DNA from: Candida dubliniensis CD36
Lineage: Eukaryota; Ascomycota; Pichiomycetes; Serinales; Debaryomycetaceae
Assembly: GCF_000026945.1 (NCBI RefSeq)
Contig: NC_012860.1
Coordinates: 2,914,001-2,978,000, forward strand
Length of the DNA: 64,000 bases
Direction: 5' to 3'
Notes under the pieces: model-generated
The model's database searches: none
What the model was told of the DNA's origin: nothing
Seen by the model: only the letters and a program-made list of their open reading frames with translations
Translations under genes and position numbers: made by a program
Part shown: piece after piece, positions 1-10,349 of the stretch
Layout of the letters: the number at the start of each line of letters is the position of its first letter
Numbering within the stretch: position 1 is the first letter of the stretch

Positions 1-1992
1 CCATTTTTGTAGTTGTCTCTTGCCAAATGATGTAGTGGCACGATTCACTAATTTGAAAAGGGTACCCTTAGTAGTGCCATCGCTCGTATTGTTGAGAATT
101 TCCAAATTGTTTAACGTAATACCATCTAAAATCATGTGGGAAGCTGAATTGCGAGAAATGTGGTATTCATGGATATTGCCAAGACTCATGATACTTGTAT
201 CCAATTTCAACAATTTCAAATAATATAACAATCCACCAAAGGCGTTAAAGGTGACCTGATGATTATCCTTGAAGTCAACTAAAACTTTTGGATATTTTGA
301 GTAATCATCCAAGTTTTCTGCATCATAGTATTTGGCCTTAACCAACTGCTCAAGAGCAATATCATAATCCCAAAATTCTGTGATTGGATTTAATGCATTC
401 CAAATTTGGTGATCACTATGGGCACAGAATTTAAGAATCTTGGTAGCAATTTGACACAAGTTTCTCTTTTCACAGATTATTTCTTTAGGGTTGATTTGAG
501 TGATTAATGTATCTAATTTTGTACATTCTGCATCATCGTCTAGTTCAATAAAATTCAATTCAGAAGTGGCTGTATCTACAAAAGCCACACCAAAAGTTTT
601 AGTACCATCTTCCTTCTCCTCTTCTTTAATACTTAAACAATAAGTAGCCATATCGTTGCTGATCATATCCAAATTTGTCAATGTTCCTCCAGTCAATATC
701 CCCTTCAATTCTCTTTCAATAATCTTTTCTTCTTTAGTGGCACCACCCCTCATTTGTTTGACCAACATAGATTCCTTTTGTTCAACTTTGGCAACTTTAT
801 ATCCATGACTGATAAATTCCTTGGCCCAATACTCAAACGACATTTCTGGAATACCGGCCAATTTCATATTTGCTCGACCTCCACCAGCAATTTTCAAATC
901 AAACTGTGTATTGGCAATAACAGCATCATTCTCATACAACTCATAGAATTTCCCCTTTTGGAAAAAAACAACAGTGTTCCACATTTTGGATTTGATTTGC
1001 CAGTATTGCTTTTCAAAAGCAGTAAACTTGGACCAAGCTGATTGTGGAATATACAAGGTTCTTGGATCATAGTCGGGATGATCAGCAGGGCGTTTCTCAG
1101 CATCTCTAATATCAACCAACCACTGATACCTTTCTTCATTTTCTTTTTCAAAAGACTTCTTTGGAGGTGTAAGAGTTGAAATGGGGGTTCTTTTAGGTTT
1201 TGGTGTGGCCACAGAACTAGATTGACGAGAAGAACCAGCATCAAATCTGCCAAGAATACCTGAAACCAGCAGACTATTGGGCTTTGATGACTTGGGTTTA
1301 TCCTTGGATAATGGTTTCTTGGTTTTGTTTTTTGGGGCAACCACCTCGTCGTCGTCGTCATCATCCAGTACCGGTCCCATGTCTTCATCTTTGTCGTCGT
1401 CGTCAACAACAAAATCACTCATATCATCATCATCATCACTACCTGAATCAGTTGGCTTAAAGTCTTCTTCTTCTTCTTCTTCACTGTCATCTTGAACAAT
1501 TCTTCTCTTTTTTCTACTGCTGAAAACTTCTTCTTCGTCATCAGACTCGGCATAGTTAATTTTCTTGCCACGACGAGTTGAAGCAACTGGACTCGAATTT
1601 AATGCAGCTGTAGTTTTCTCCTTTAATGGTTGTTTCCTTTCTTTTTTCACTTCTACTTGTTTCGACACTGCTGGCGAAGAGGCCAATTGTGGTTTTATTT
1701 GATTATGGCCAGGGCCGTCCGGTTGGGATGTTGCCAATGTAGTATTCTTATAATTATCCATAATTGAATGATCGTCATTTTCTTTGTCACTTGATAAAAA
1801 TGGTTTAGTATCATTGGATTTGGACTTAAGTGGAGACGAAGATAATGGCAGTGGTTGTTGTTTTGGTTTCAGTTTATCTTTAGATGCCATTGGCTTGAAG
1901 AAATCCATCAAAGATGATTGCTTCTTTGTTGACCCAGTGGAGTTTGAGCCAGCATTTGGCGATGATCTTGTAGGAGTTGATATTTGACCCAT
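1..1992 (-). CDS. MSH6: DNA mismatch repair protein Msh6 (N-terminal 664 codons, cut by window edge)
   Basis: Reading leftward from an ATG at 1992, the frame stays open for 664 codons to the window edge. The N-terminus carries a PCNA-interacting box (QSSLMDFF, residues 25-32), followed by a long acidic and basic linker with DDDDDD and EEEEEE runs. The MutS mismatch-binding domain begins near residue 320 (YWQIKSKMWNTVVFFQKGKFYELYE region, with the conserved F-x-E) and continues into connector and lever parts ending at TSFGKRQLQKW. Msh6 pairs with Msh2 as MutS-alpha to recognise mispairs and small loops in the nucleus. The ATPase domain lies outside the window. Its promoter is shared with the gene at 2280 and has ACGCG elements. 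The identification is firm; only the 3' end is missing. Confidence 0.96.
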   Translation of the reverse strand, partial: MGQISTPTRSSPNAGSNSTGSTKKQSSLMDFFKPMASKDKLKPKQQPLPLSSSPLKSKSNDTKPFLSSDKENDDHSIMDNYKNTTLATSQPDGPGHNQIKPQLASSPAVSKQVEVKKERKQPLKEKTTAALNSSPVASTRRGKKINYAESDDEEEVFSSRKKRRIVQDDSEEEEEEDFKPTDSGSDDDDDMSDFVVDDDDKDEDMGPVLDDDDDDEVVAPKNKTKKPLSKDKPKSSKPNSLLVSGILGRFDAGSSRQSSSVATPKPKRTPISTLTPPKKSFEKENEERYQWLVDIRDAEKRPADHPDYDPRTLYIPQSAWSKFTAFEKQYWQIKSKMWNTVVFFQKGKFYELYENDAVIANTQFDLKIAGGGRANMKLAGIPEMSFEYWAKEFISHGYKVAKVEQKESMLVKQMRGGATKEEKIIERELKGILTGGTLTNLDMISNDMATYCLSIKEEEKEDGTKTFGVAFVDTATSELNFIELDDDAECTKLDTLITQINPKEIICEKRNLCQIATKILKFCAHSDHQIWNALNPITEFWDYDIALEQLVKAKYYDAENLDDYSKYPKVLVDFKDNHQVTFNAFGGLLYYLKLLKLDTSIMSLGNIHEYHISRNSASHMILDGITLNNLEILNNTSDGTTKGTLFKLVNRATTSFGKRQLQKW

Positions 1993-2123
1993 GATTTAGT
2001 AATGAATTAATACAACACAGTAAGTCAAAACCAGTGTAGTTAAGAAAAATGTGATTAAGGGTTTGGGAGAATATTTGGGTTGTCTGGATTTTTTTTTTTT
2101 TTTAAGTGTTGTTGTTGTTTACC

Positions 2124-2182
2124 ACGCGCTCTAAAAATAAATGAAAAATGAAAATCCCCTTAGACGCGATTCTTTGTCGCGT
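2124..2182. promoter_or_regulatory. Cluster of three ACGCG (MCB-type) elements
   Basis: ACGCG occurs at 2124-2128 and 2164-2168, and in the opposite orientation (CGCGT) at 2178-2182. They lie 132-190 bases upstream of the MSH6 ATG, between two divergent genes. ACGCG is the core of the MluI cell-cycle box bound by MBF, which drives G1/S expression of DNA replication and repair genes in yeasts. Binding here is inferred from the motif and the neighbouring gene. Confidence 0.55.
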
Positions 2183-2279
2183 TGAAGTCCATACAAGAGG
2201 TGGTGGTTGTTTTTTTTTTTTTTCTTTGTACTTTTTTTTGCAACAAGAATTACTCTCAATAGGCGGCAAACTTCTGGTG

Positions 2280-3041
2280 ATGAATGTAATTTGGTTGGTG
2301 TTGATCTTATTGACTTCATCTTGTGTCTCAGTGTTGCCAGACCCAAATCCAAGTAAAATCGACAGACCCATTTTAAAGATCAGTACAAGAACTCACGACA
2401 AGATTATCATAATCAATAATCTACAAGAGGTTGCCAATAATATTTCTGTTGGAATGACAAGTTATGAAAAGTTTAACCGGTTATCATCTAATGAAATGAG
2501 AGAGTGTGTTGAAGGTTCGTGCATCAAATATTACATTCGAGAAACCAAGTGCACAGATAGAACTTTTATTGCTAGTGAATGTCGAACTAATCTTAATTCA
2601 CGATTTCAATCGATCTTGCAACCAACGACGAATATCCACAATTTGCTATTGAGAGATGAGGACTCTATAGATACCCAGTTAAAGACCAATTTGATGGACC
2701 ATTTCAGTTCTTTCCGTCAATTCAAAGAGTTCAGGTTTAATGATTTTAACAATAATTTGAATTACGACTTGCAATGCCTTGTTGATTATCAACAGTTGAT
2801 GCAAGTTCATTTTAAACAAACTGTAGTTGAGGTTAATTTAGTGAGAATAACTGAAGTAGCTGAAGCTTGTCAATTCAATAAAATCAATCCCAATTTCTAT
2901 GGACTGTCGCTGGCATTCACAACAACATATTTACCTGTAAACGGTACGTTCTATTGCCAGAAGGGTAAGTCACAAACATGTAACAGAACAATTGCAGAAT
3001 CGAAGAATTCAAGATATAAGTTGCCCGATATCTGCGGATAA
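2280..3041 (+). CDS. Secreted Cys-rich protein of unknown function
   Basis: The 253-residue protein starts at the ATG at 2280. It has a hydrophobic signal peptide (MNVIWLVLILLTSSC...) and a mature part with nine cysteines, including a CVEGSC pair, and several N-glycosylation sites (NIS, NGT, NRT). An upstream in-frame ATG at 2148 would add 44 residues encoded partly by a poly-T tract and by the ACGCG promoter elements, and would bury the signal peptide, so I prefer 2280. There is no transmembrane segment after the signal and no obvious GPI tail, which suggests a soluble extracellular or luminal protein. I do not recognise the family. The gene is divergent from MSH6 with 287 bases between the starts. 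Confidence 0.7.
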   Translation: MNVIWLVLILLTSSCVSVLPDPNPSKIDRPILKISTRTHDKIIIINNLQEVANNISVGMTSYEKFNRLSSNEMRECVEGSCIKYYIRETKCTDRTFIASECRTNLNSRFQSILQPTTNIHNLLLRDEDSIDTQLKTNLMDHFSSFRQFKEFRFNDFNNNLNYDLQCLVDYQQLMQVHFKQTVVEVNLVRITEVAEACQFNKINPNFYGLSLAFTTTYLPVNGTFYCQKGKSQTCNRTIAESKNSRYKLPDICG

Positions 3042-3227
3042 AAAAAAAAAGAATGGAGAAGAAGGAACAGAAGGGAAAAGAAAAGAAGAAAAATCAGTAG
3101 GCCAATTAAAACAATGACAAATAAAATCATCCCAGCACAAAATTCTCAAAATGGTATGATTTGTGCAGGTGGCGAAAAAAAAAAAAAAAAATAAAAGTAA
3201 CAAAACAGAAGGGACAGGTGGGAAAAC

Positions 3228-3234
3228 TATAAAA
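3228..3234 (+). promoter_or_regulatory. TATA-like box upstream of the TMEM205-like gene
   Basis: TATAAAA lies 96 bases before the ATG at 3324, a usual TATA position for a yeast gene. This is a motif match only. Confidence 0.35.
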
Positions 3235-3323
3235 TGAAAAACAAATACCTATCTCCTTAGTCTCGGTAATAGTATCAATTTTTATATTACTTCAACAACT
3301 ACTATCCCAAATCATATTCAAAA

Positions 3324-3836
3324 ATGCTTTGTTGTCAAATTGGTTTAAATGCAAAAGTTCCATTTCATTTCTTGTTCTACTCCCTTACTTTTGGGGGTTC
3401 TGCTTTTTACTCGTTCATCGTTTCTCCACTAGTGTTTAAGAAATTACCAAGAGAAGAATTTAGTAATTTACAAAATAAAGTATTCCCAACTTATTTCACT
3501 GGTCAAGCATTGGCTCCAATTGTTTTAGGGTTAGCCCAACCATTTGCTTATTGTCCATTTACTATTGGATTATTGGCATTATCATCAGTTGGTGGTGCTT
3601 TGAACTATTTATGGTTATTGCCAGTTTGTAAGAAAATTAAAGAAGACAGAAACAAGTTAATTGCTGACAAGAAGGATGTAGGTGCAGATGGTCAACCAAC
3701 TGAAGAACTTAAAGCTTTGAACAAACAATTTGGAAAATACCATGGTATTTCTACTTTGGTTAATATCACTTCGATTGTTTCTCTTGGTGTTTATGGTGTT
3801 GTTTTAGCCAAAGCTTTAACTAAAATTAAGTTTTAG
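3324..3836 (+). CDS. TMEM205/DUF4149-like four-helix membrane protein
   Basis: The 170-residue protein has four predicted membrane helices: about residues 12-35 (FLFYSLTFGGSAFYSFIVSP), 53-70, 78-96 and 146-166. The first helix shows the FGGSAFYSFIVSPLVFKKLPR pattern and the second a PTYF-x4-AP pattern, both typical of the TMEM205-like (DUF4149) family. A charged loop of about 45 residues separates helices three and four. Members are small membrane proteins of poorly defined role; the human protein is linked to cisplatin tolerance. Nothing here shows a substrate. It is convergent with REX3, with 193 bases between the stops. Confidence 0.75.
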   Translation: MLCCQIGLNAKVPFHFLFYSLTFGGSAFYSFIVSPLVFKKLPREEFSNLQNKVFPTYFTGQALAPIVLGLAQPFAYCPFTIGLLALSSVGGALNYLWLLPVCKKIKEDRNKLIADKKDVGADGQPTEELKALNKQFGKYHGISTLVNITSIVSLGVYGVVLAKALTKIKF

Positions 3837-4029
3837 GAACAAAGACTATGCTTGTTTCTTGTGAATATTAGCTTGATTCTATATAGTTTCTATGTATGAT
3901 TGAAAAGTAATTAACGAATTGTTTTATGGGTTATGAATGACTTGCTTAATATGTAAAAAACAAATGTCCCATTTCTTCCAATCCGATGTTGTGGTTGCGT
4001 TATTGTAAGGTTATAAGAATATCTTTTCA

Positions 4030-4906
4030 TTACTTTTTAATAGATGTACCTACAGACGTCAACTGTTTTTTGACAAAATGTTTCACAATATCAATTGCAG
4101 CAATAGAATCTTCACCACTATCATGTTCACCAGTCTGAATTTTACGACTAAGATATTCGAATGCTAAATCTTTTAGACTCCATCGTTTATTTGGACCAGT
4201 TTTCCATTTACTTGGGAAAAGTATAGAAGTGTCAATTATATTCTCATGTATTAATCTCATGGCATTCATATCATTTTCTAATCCATGACCAATTAATATT
4301 GTTTCTGAATCCATTACTTCACCTAATTTCTTCATCAGTTGTTCCCATGACAAAAAATCATCCGTCAATTCATGAATACCAGAATATCTAGTATTTAAAT
4401 CTACTATTTCACCAATGGGTTTAATGAATATATCTAAAACTGTTTTTGTAGTGAAGTAATCAATTGCGGTAATTCTCATCAATTCAAATCCTTTTGTGGT
4501 AAATCCCATTTCACAATCAATACCAAGTACTTGTGATTTACCCTTTGTTGTGAATAATTCTTTAGTGGATTTATATGGTAATAATGCTTGTTTTTCTTCT
4601 GGTGTATTTAATAAATAAACATGATTTTTGGCTTTACTACAAGGTTGTCCATTCACATTGGACATACAACATAGATATTTCCCTTTTTGTTTCTTACCGT
4701 GATGGAATTCACAAACAATTGGTTGTAATTGTTGATCTAAACGAAATTCAGTTCCACATCGACTACAAATTCTTGTGATTTTTTCATTTGGTTTGGATTC
4801 AGGTGGGTCCATTATGTATCCAAAATCTATTAACGTTTTCCGAGAAATAATCATTTCCTTTAAGATTTTCAATTCTTTTGCTTCTTGATCTACTTTATTG
4901 AGGTGG

Positions 4907-4942
<36 letters not shown>

Positions 4943-5262
4943 GACAGAGGTTGGGATTTGACTGGTTTGGTTAATTTGAATACTTCTTGTCTGAATACTG
5001 TTTTGTAAGTCACATTGGTTGATTTTTTGGCTATTTCATATTCGATTTCTATTGCTTTTAGTTTTGGATTGGTGATATTTGGTTGTTTCTTAGTTAGGAT
5101 GTTAAGAATGTATTCTATATTTTTCTTTCTTTCCGGTAGAGTGGCTGGGTGTGTATTCACTTGTTTTGGTAAAATATACTTTGGATCCTCTTGTTTCAAT
5201 TTCTTGGTGTCATTCCCATTAGAATCCTCTAATGATCTTTTGTGATGGGTGTTGGTGTTCAT
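4030..5262 (-). CDS. REX3: RNA exonuclease Rex3 (DEDDh 3'-5' exonuclease)
   Basis: The 410-residue protein has a basic N-terminus, a glutamine run (about 108-118) and a Cys/His-rich segment (CSRCGTEF ... CEFHHGK ... CC ... CSKAKNH, about 166-214) typical of the Rex3 group. The exonuclease domain follows: D249-C-E251 (GIDCEMGF), D331 (GLENDMNAM) and H380/D385 (GEHDSGEDS), which supply the DEDDh catalytic set. Rex3 trims 3' ends of structured RNAs such as RNase MRP RNA in yeast, overlapping with Rex1 and Rex2. RMP1, a protein of RNase MRP, lies 30 kb to the right, probably by chance. All catalytic residues are present. Confidence 0.9.
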
Positions 5263-6317
5263 GATTTCATTTAAAAAGAAAAATGGTTAACGTGTGATTG
5301 AAGATATGTTGTACTCCATACAAGATTTGATAATAAAAATAATACCAGAAAAAAAAAGATGCAACTATATAAGACATCCTAAGTAATAAAAATCTACGTA
5401 TATCTAGCATTAAACTCTCAATCACATTCCTCTTACAATAATCTAACTCATTCGATATGATTTTGCAATCAATTTTTACACATTATGCCTAATATTGAGA
5501 GCTAACAATTGCATTTAATTGGTTTTGGGAGGTTACTAGAAAGAAAACCGGATTTTATGCACAAGTGCGTACGTGTCTATCTGCACAAAAAACAATTTTT
5601 TTTAACATCCTGTGAGCCCTAAAAAAAAAATTCCTACCTTCCTTCTCATCACTCATCTCATAATCCGCACTATAAATACATCATCAAATCATCAAAAAAT
5701 TTTTTTCTCATTTTTTTTCCCCTTTCTTTTTTTCTTTTCTCTGTCGACGTACTTCATAGGATCATTTCTATAGGTCACGTCCCTCTTTGACTCTTCAAAA
5801 GAGCCACTGAATCCAACTTGGTTGATGAGTGAGATTACCCTTATACCCTCAAAGTGAGATAATTACATGATTTTTGCTTGACTGTGATTCTTTGCAATCT
5901 GGTCATCTATTTAATAATGTTTTTGCCTTTGACTTGATGCTTTCCTTTTTTTTGAAGGTTATGCAGCTATTATAAAGGAGCGATGATCTTTACCCTTTTC
6001 ATTGTGCCTTCTAGGAGGATTTTGAATTGGGTGGGTATAAGTGGCTGTCTGACAAGTTACAAACAATTAACAGATGATTTGTTAGATTGTCTTGAGTTAT
6101 TGTTTTGTGACTTATAGATTCATTACCTATTGTTGTGGGTCGACCAAAATAAAAACAAGATGCAGTGAATTTTTTTTTTTTTTTTTAAATTACTGTTGTC
6201 AAGGTTTGATTTTGTCAATTCCAGATAAACAAATTTTGATAGCATATTTAGAAAGAAAATATTTAGAGTGGTTTATAAGAACTAGCTTGGTATATATATA
6301 TATATATATATATATAA
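5263..6317. other. Intergenic region, REX3 promoter and AKR1 3' side
   Basis: About 1.05 kb with no supported gene. It holds T-runs (for example near 5700-5735 and 6171-6186) and ends in the TA repeat at 6291. Small open frames here are low-complexity or lie on poly-T. Confidence 0.6.
6291..6316. repeat. (TA)13 dinucleotide repeat
   Basis: An uninterrupted TA repeat ends two bases beyond the AKR1 stop codon (TGA at 6318-6320 on the minus strand), so it lies at the very start of the AKR1 3' UTR. Confidence 0.95.
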
Positions 6318-8744
6318 TCAATGGTAACTATATAAAGTATAATAATCTACCACTTTCCCATTTAAATTATTCTCACCATCAATAGGCAAATAAAACACAT
6401 TTCTCCATTTCTCTTCACCGATAATCCAAAAATCTAACCAATTTTGTTTAATTCCATGATCAGTAGGAATATGCAATGAAGTCAATGGATCATATCTAGT
6501 ATTGTTCCCATGATGATTAAAAAGGGAACCTATACTCATTTTCAAAGTCAATATGAATTGATCAATACCTAATAAATTCATACATGTTTGAAATTCATTA
6601 TGATGATGTCTATGTTGACCTTCTAATGATTCTGATGGTTGATTTTGATCTAATGAAATCCCTTCACCAGCTTCAAAATCTCTAGGAACAGTAGAATGAT
6701 TGAATCGATTGGTTTGTATTTGTTTGTTTAATGAACTAAATTCCCATGTAGTTAAACCTTTAAGGATTTGAAATGTTTGAACAATACATAAAAATGAAAT
6801 CCATACACATTGGAATAAATCCCATATCAATAAATTGAAATGGAAATGATGATTTTTATATCCATAACACATGTCATCTCCTAAAATTGAACAAGCAAAT
6901 CCATCTTCTTCATCATCAGATTCGTACTTATCTTTAACTTTATCGAAATATTCTAATGATAAATATAAAAACACAAATACTGCCATGTTCAATGAATAGA
7001 CAAATGTAATGAAAATTTTATGGTTTCTAACCCCAATATCATTATATACCCATGGACAAGAATGATCAAATCTAGCTATAAGTTTTTTATTATGTTTTGA
7101 ATATCTTGATCTCAATGGTTTCCTGACAAAACTATTAACACAGAAATGATCAGTATCAAATTGACCCAATTCTATTAATTGAGCCACTTGAGATAATATC
7201 ACATTGTTGTCAGCAGGAGTAGGAACATATCCAGGGTTAATGAACATGGCTTTAAAAAATGACCAACTGAAAACTCCAATGAGGGCGGCCATAATAATAT
7301 TAGCGAAAAAATTATGAATAAATGTAGTTGGTAAAATATTGTATAACCAAACCAAAACACTCCAAAACGCTGTAGCAGAAAATACCCCTGCTAAAATTGG
7401 TGATTTGGCTAATTTTTTATCATCAAATATGTATTGAGAAATCACTAATTTGTTTAACAAATAAACCCCCCCTGCTAATATTCCAATTGATAATATCAAT
7501 TTAGGTATTATATATCCTTGACCCATTGATAAAACATTAAACAGAAGTGGTAATAAAAAATATGGAGTTAAAAATGTAATAACTTTACCTAATTTGACTG
7601 ATACCCAAGGTTTAATAGGAGCCCAATTTTTTTTAGGATCTCTACCAGTTTCAAGTAAAACTTTTTCCCAAGTATTAGAACAATTCATATCTTTAGCTAT
7701 ATCAAATGAATTTTTATTTTGATCATTTTTGACAAATATATCGGATCCAGCTTCTACCAATGCCTTTAACACTGATTTATAACCTTTCATAAATGCCCAA
7801 TGCAAAGGAATAAACAAACTATTATCAACTTTACTGACATCAGCTCCAAATCTCAATAATGCATTAATGGTAAAAATATCATTTTGATAACTGGCCCAAT
7901 GTAATGGTGTTCGATTTGATCCATCGGGTTCATCAACGTATATTTTTTTCATTGAATCAGGATTACAACAACTCAATAACAAATAAATGACCAACATGAT
8001 ATTTGAAGAATGTACAGCTAAATGTAATGCATTATAAGTTTGAGAATCACGTAAATTAGGATCAGCATCAGAATTTCTGATTAAATAATCAACTATATAT
8101 ACAAGACCATTACGACATGCCCAATGTAATGGGCTAGCTTTTAATTCTCCTCCTAATTGATTAGGATTAGCACCATTTTCAATTAAAAATTTCACTAACG
8201 ATAATCGATTATTAATACAAGCCCAATGTAATCCAGTAATTTCATCACTAAATGTATCATTAATCAGAATTTGACCTGATGAAATCAATTCTTTAACTAA
8301 AGTTAAATTCCCTTCTTGGCAACTACGCATATATTTTGCTAAAGTTGGATTCAATTCTTGTTCAGTTGGTTGTTCCGGTTTAGTATCAGTAATGGTATTT
8401 AATTCACTATCCAAAGTTTCTAAAACTGCTTCAGTTGATTTGATTGAACTTGAATCAATTGCGTGTTCGGCATTGTCTAATACTGATAATTCAATTGGAT
8501 CGGCTTCGGTTGTTGTTGTGATTGCTGGTGATGATTCTGTTGTAGCTGTAGTATCTTCCAGAGGTGATGTTGCAAGGATCTCTGACTCTTCCGGCGCTGG
8601 TTGTTGGGATGTAAGTGAGGGATCTTGAACAGTTTCAATATTAGATTGGTTGTCAATTTCGACTGGTTTGGCAGAAGAAACTTTTGGTTTTGGAGAAGAA
8701 GATTTCAGTTTGCTTTTCTTTTTAGCCATATTGGATGAGTTCAA
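6318..8744 (-). CDS. AKR1: Ankyrin-repeat palmitoyltransferase Akr1
   Basis: The 808-residue protein has a Ser/Thr/Glu-rich N-terminus (1-125), about six ankyrin repeats (TGLHWACINNRLSLVKFLIENGANPN and following, roughly 165-370), two pairs of membrane helices (about 395-450 and 460-510), and a DHHC-type Cys-rich domain with D560-H-S-C563 followed by PWVYNDIGVRNHK, then two more helices. The Cys-poor domain preceding the active site (KPLRSRYSKHNKKLIARF) is typical of Akr1. Akr1 attaches palmitate to membrane-associated kinases such as Yck2 and works at Golgi and endosomal membranes. The tetrad reads DHSC rather than DHYC or DHHC. A second in-frame ATG (8729, MAKKKSK) is an equally good start. 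Confidence 0.93.
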   Translation of the reverse strand: MNSSNMAKKKSKLKSSSPKPKVSSAKPVEIDNQSNIETVQDPSLTSQQPAPEESEILATSPLEDTTATTESSPAITTTTEADPIELSVLDNAEHAIDSSSIKSTEAVLETLDSELNTITDTKPEQPTEQELNPTLAKYMRSCQEGNLTLVKELISSGQILINDTFSDEITGLHWACINNRLSLVKFLIENGANPNQLGGELKASPLHWACRNGLVYIVDYLIRNSDADPNLRDSQTYNALHLAVHSSNIMLVIYLLLSCCNPDSMKKIYVDEPDGSNRTPLHWASYQNDIFTINALLRFGADVSKVDNSLFIPLHWAFMKGYKSVLKALVEAGSDIFVKNDQNKNSFDIAKDMNCSNTWEKVLLETGRDPKKNWAPIKPWVSVKLGKVITFLTPYFLLPLLFNVLSMGQGYIIPKLILSIGILAGGVYLLNKLVISQYIFDDKKLAKSPILAGVFSATAFWSVLVWLYNILPTTFIHNFFANIIMAALIGVFSWSFFKAMFINPGYVPTPADNNVILSQVAQLIELGQFDTDHFCVNSFVRKPLRSRYSKHNKKLIARFDHSCPWVYNDIGVRNHKIFITFVYSLNMAVFVFLYLSLEYFDKVKDKYESDDEEDGFACSILGDDMCYGYKNHHFHFNLLIWDLFQCVWISFLCIVQTFQILKGLTTWEFSSLNKQIQTNRFNHSTVPRDFEAGEGISLDQNQPSESLEGQHRHHHNEFQTCMNLLGIDQFILTLKMSIGSLFNHHGNNTRYDPLTSLHIPTDHGIKQNWLDFWIIGEEKWRNVFYLPIDGENNLNGKVVDYYTLYSYH

Positions 8745-9093
8745 TTAATTGGTGATATTCTATGAAGAAATTCTTGTTGTTGTTGTTGTTGTTGAATGTT
8801 TGCAATTCAATTGATGAAAGAAACAATTGGAATGGTGTATTTGTTTTCAGTTTACTAGTTTTATTCTTTTTTTTTCTTCTTCTTCCTCTTCTTTAGTACT
8901 ACTTTTTCAGATTTGAGAAGCTCGCACGATTACTTAAGCAAAAACAAAAAACTTATCATCATCATCATCTATTGTCGATTTTACTACGCCTTCATGGTTT
9001 AATTGAGTAGATATTTGAGGCACAGTTGAACAACCTCATCAAAACAATGAAATAGAAGTGATTATTGTGTTTAGAATCGAATTTAGTGATGTT

Positions 9094-9113
9094 CAATCTT
9101 TGATCAAAGATTG
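9094..9113. repeat. 20-bp perfect palindrome
   Basis: CAATCTTTGATCAAAGATTG equals its own reverse complement. It lies about 350 bases upstream of the AKR1 start. It could be a dimeric factor site, but I recognise no factor for it. Confidence 0.9.
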
Positions 9114-9328
9114 CTGTTTTTTTTAGTAAATCCATAATAATAAGGGTGGTGAATATTATGGCAGAGATTTAAAATCTTTACGAGAATTCGTCATTCAGTT
9201 TAAATAAGTTCAAAGTTGCAATTGTTTCGTAGATCTGTGTTTTTTGTTCTTGCAAAGATAGTTTATCGCTACCAGATGCAGAAATTATTGTGTGAGATCT
9301 AAATGAATTTCGATTTAGTTGTAGATCT

Positions 9329-9350
9329 CAATATTCTATTGGGAATATTG
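9329..9350. repeat. 8-bp inverted repeat with 6-base loop
   Basis: CAATATTC (9329-9336) and GAATATTG (9343-9350) are exact inverted copies around TATTGG, about 215 bases from the palindrome at 9094. Confidence 0.75.
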
Positions 9351-10248
9351 TTCTGAAGATTTGAAATCCTTTATCATCTATATGAGAGCACAGTTTTAAT
9401 GAACAGAACTAAATTCTTGACCATTGTGACTTGAATTAAGTGAACCTAATAGTTATATTAGTCAATTGCAATATTTTTAAACAACATTCCAAGATCATAA
9501 TAAGGTTGTACTCGAAACTTTCTCAATAGATTCCCTGAAAACATTCCATATCTATCTATCAATTGTGGTTGAAATAAATAAAGAGTACTAATTAATTTAT
9601 TAAGCAAACGTTTTTTAAAGTGTTTCCTTTTTTTTTTCTTTTCTTTACTTTCGCAACTACTATAGAAAATTTTTCACATGACATTTTTTAGTGGCTGGCT
9701 TTGGGTGGCTCTCACTCACTGGATGGACCACGGGAGGTTGTGTATTTTATATATGAGTCTCGGCTTTTTTCCCTCTTAAGATTTGAATTTGAACTTCAAT
9801 TGCTCGGGATGGATTCTAAATCTAATACTAATATATTATGTTATTCAAATTTGGAATGGTAAATCTCTCTTTCTTCAAATTTATATTAAATTGAAACAAC
9901 TACTTAAATATTAATATTTTCCCCATTATTTTTCTTTTATCTTATTTATCAGAAAAGAAAACCACAATTGATAAATAATTAATACTTGTCCTTTTTCCCA
10001 ATATCTATAACATTTCAACAATTTAGGTCCACATATTTTACATCCTTTGTTTTTGTTAATTTAATAACTAATTAAAAACTTCTTCGTCTAATTCAAAAGT
10101 TGTTTTCTTTTTCCACTTTCTTCCTCCTCCCGTTCATTCTTTCCTTTGTTCGTTTTATTGTTTTGTTTTAGATACTTTAATTTTTCGAACTCATCATCAA
10201 TCGTTGGTCGTCGTCGTTAACAAAAACTTAATCTGCATTTAAATCTAG

Positions 10249-10250
<2 letters not shown>

Positions 10251-10306
<56 letters not shown>
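10251..10306. repeat. (ATT)n trinucleotide repeat
   Basis: About 18-19 units of TTA/ATT, 45-100 bases upstream of the ATG at 10350, probably inside the 5' leader of that gene. Confidence 0.95.
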
Positions 10307-10307
<1 letters not shown>

Positions 10308-10349
10308 TTGTTTGTGTTATATTTTAGGGAAAATTAAAGATATCAAATT

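Larger units (their letters stand above)
8745..10349. other. 1.6-kb divergent intergenic region
   Basis: It separates AKR1 (-) from the gene at 10350 (+). It contains a GTT repeat near 8775, a 20-base perfect palindrome at 9094-9113, an inverted repeat at 9329-9350, and an (ATT) repeat at 10251-10306. No open frame has protein-like composition. Confidence 0.6.

Noticed and set aside
1277..1987. Plus-strand open frames over MSH6
   Set aside because: They are antisense shadows of Asp/Glu and Ser-rich MSH6 codons and have repeat-like composition.
2148..2279. 44-codon N-terminal extension of the secreted protein
   Set aside because: It is encoded by a poly-T tract and two ACGCG elements and would place the signal peptide inside the protein.
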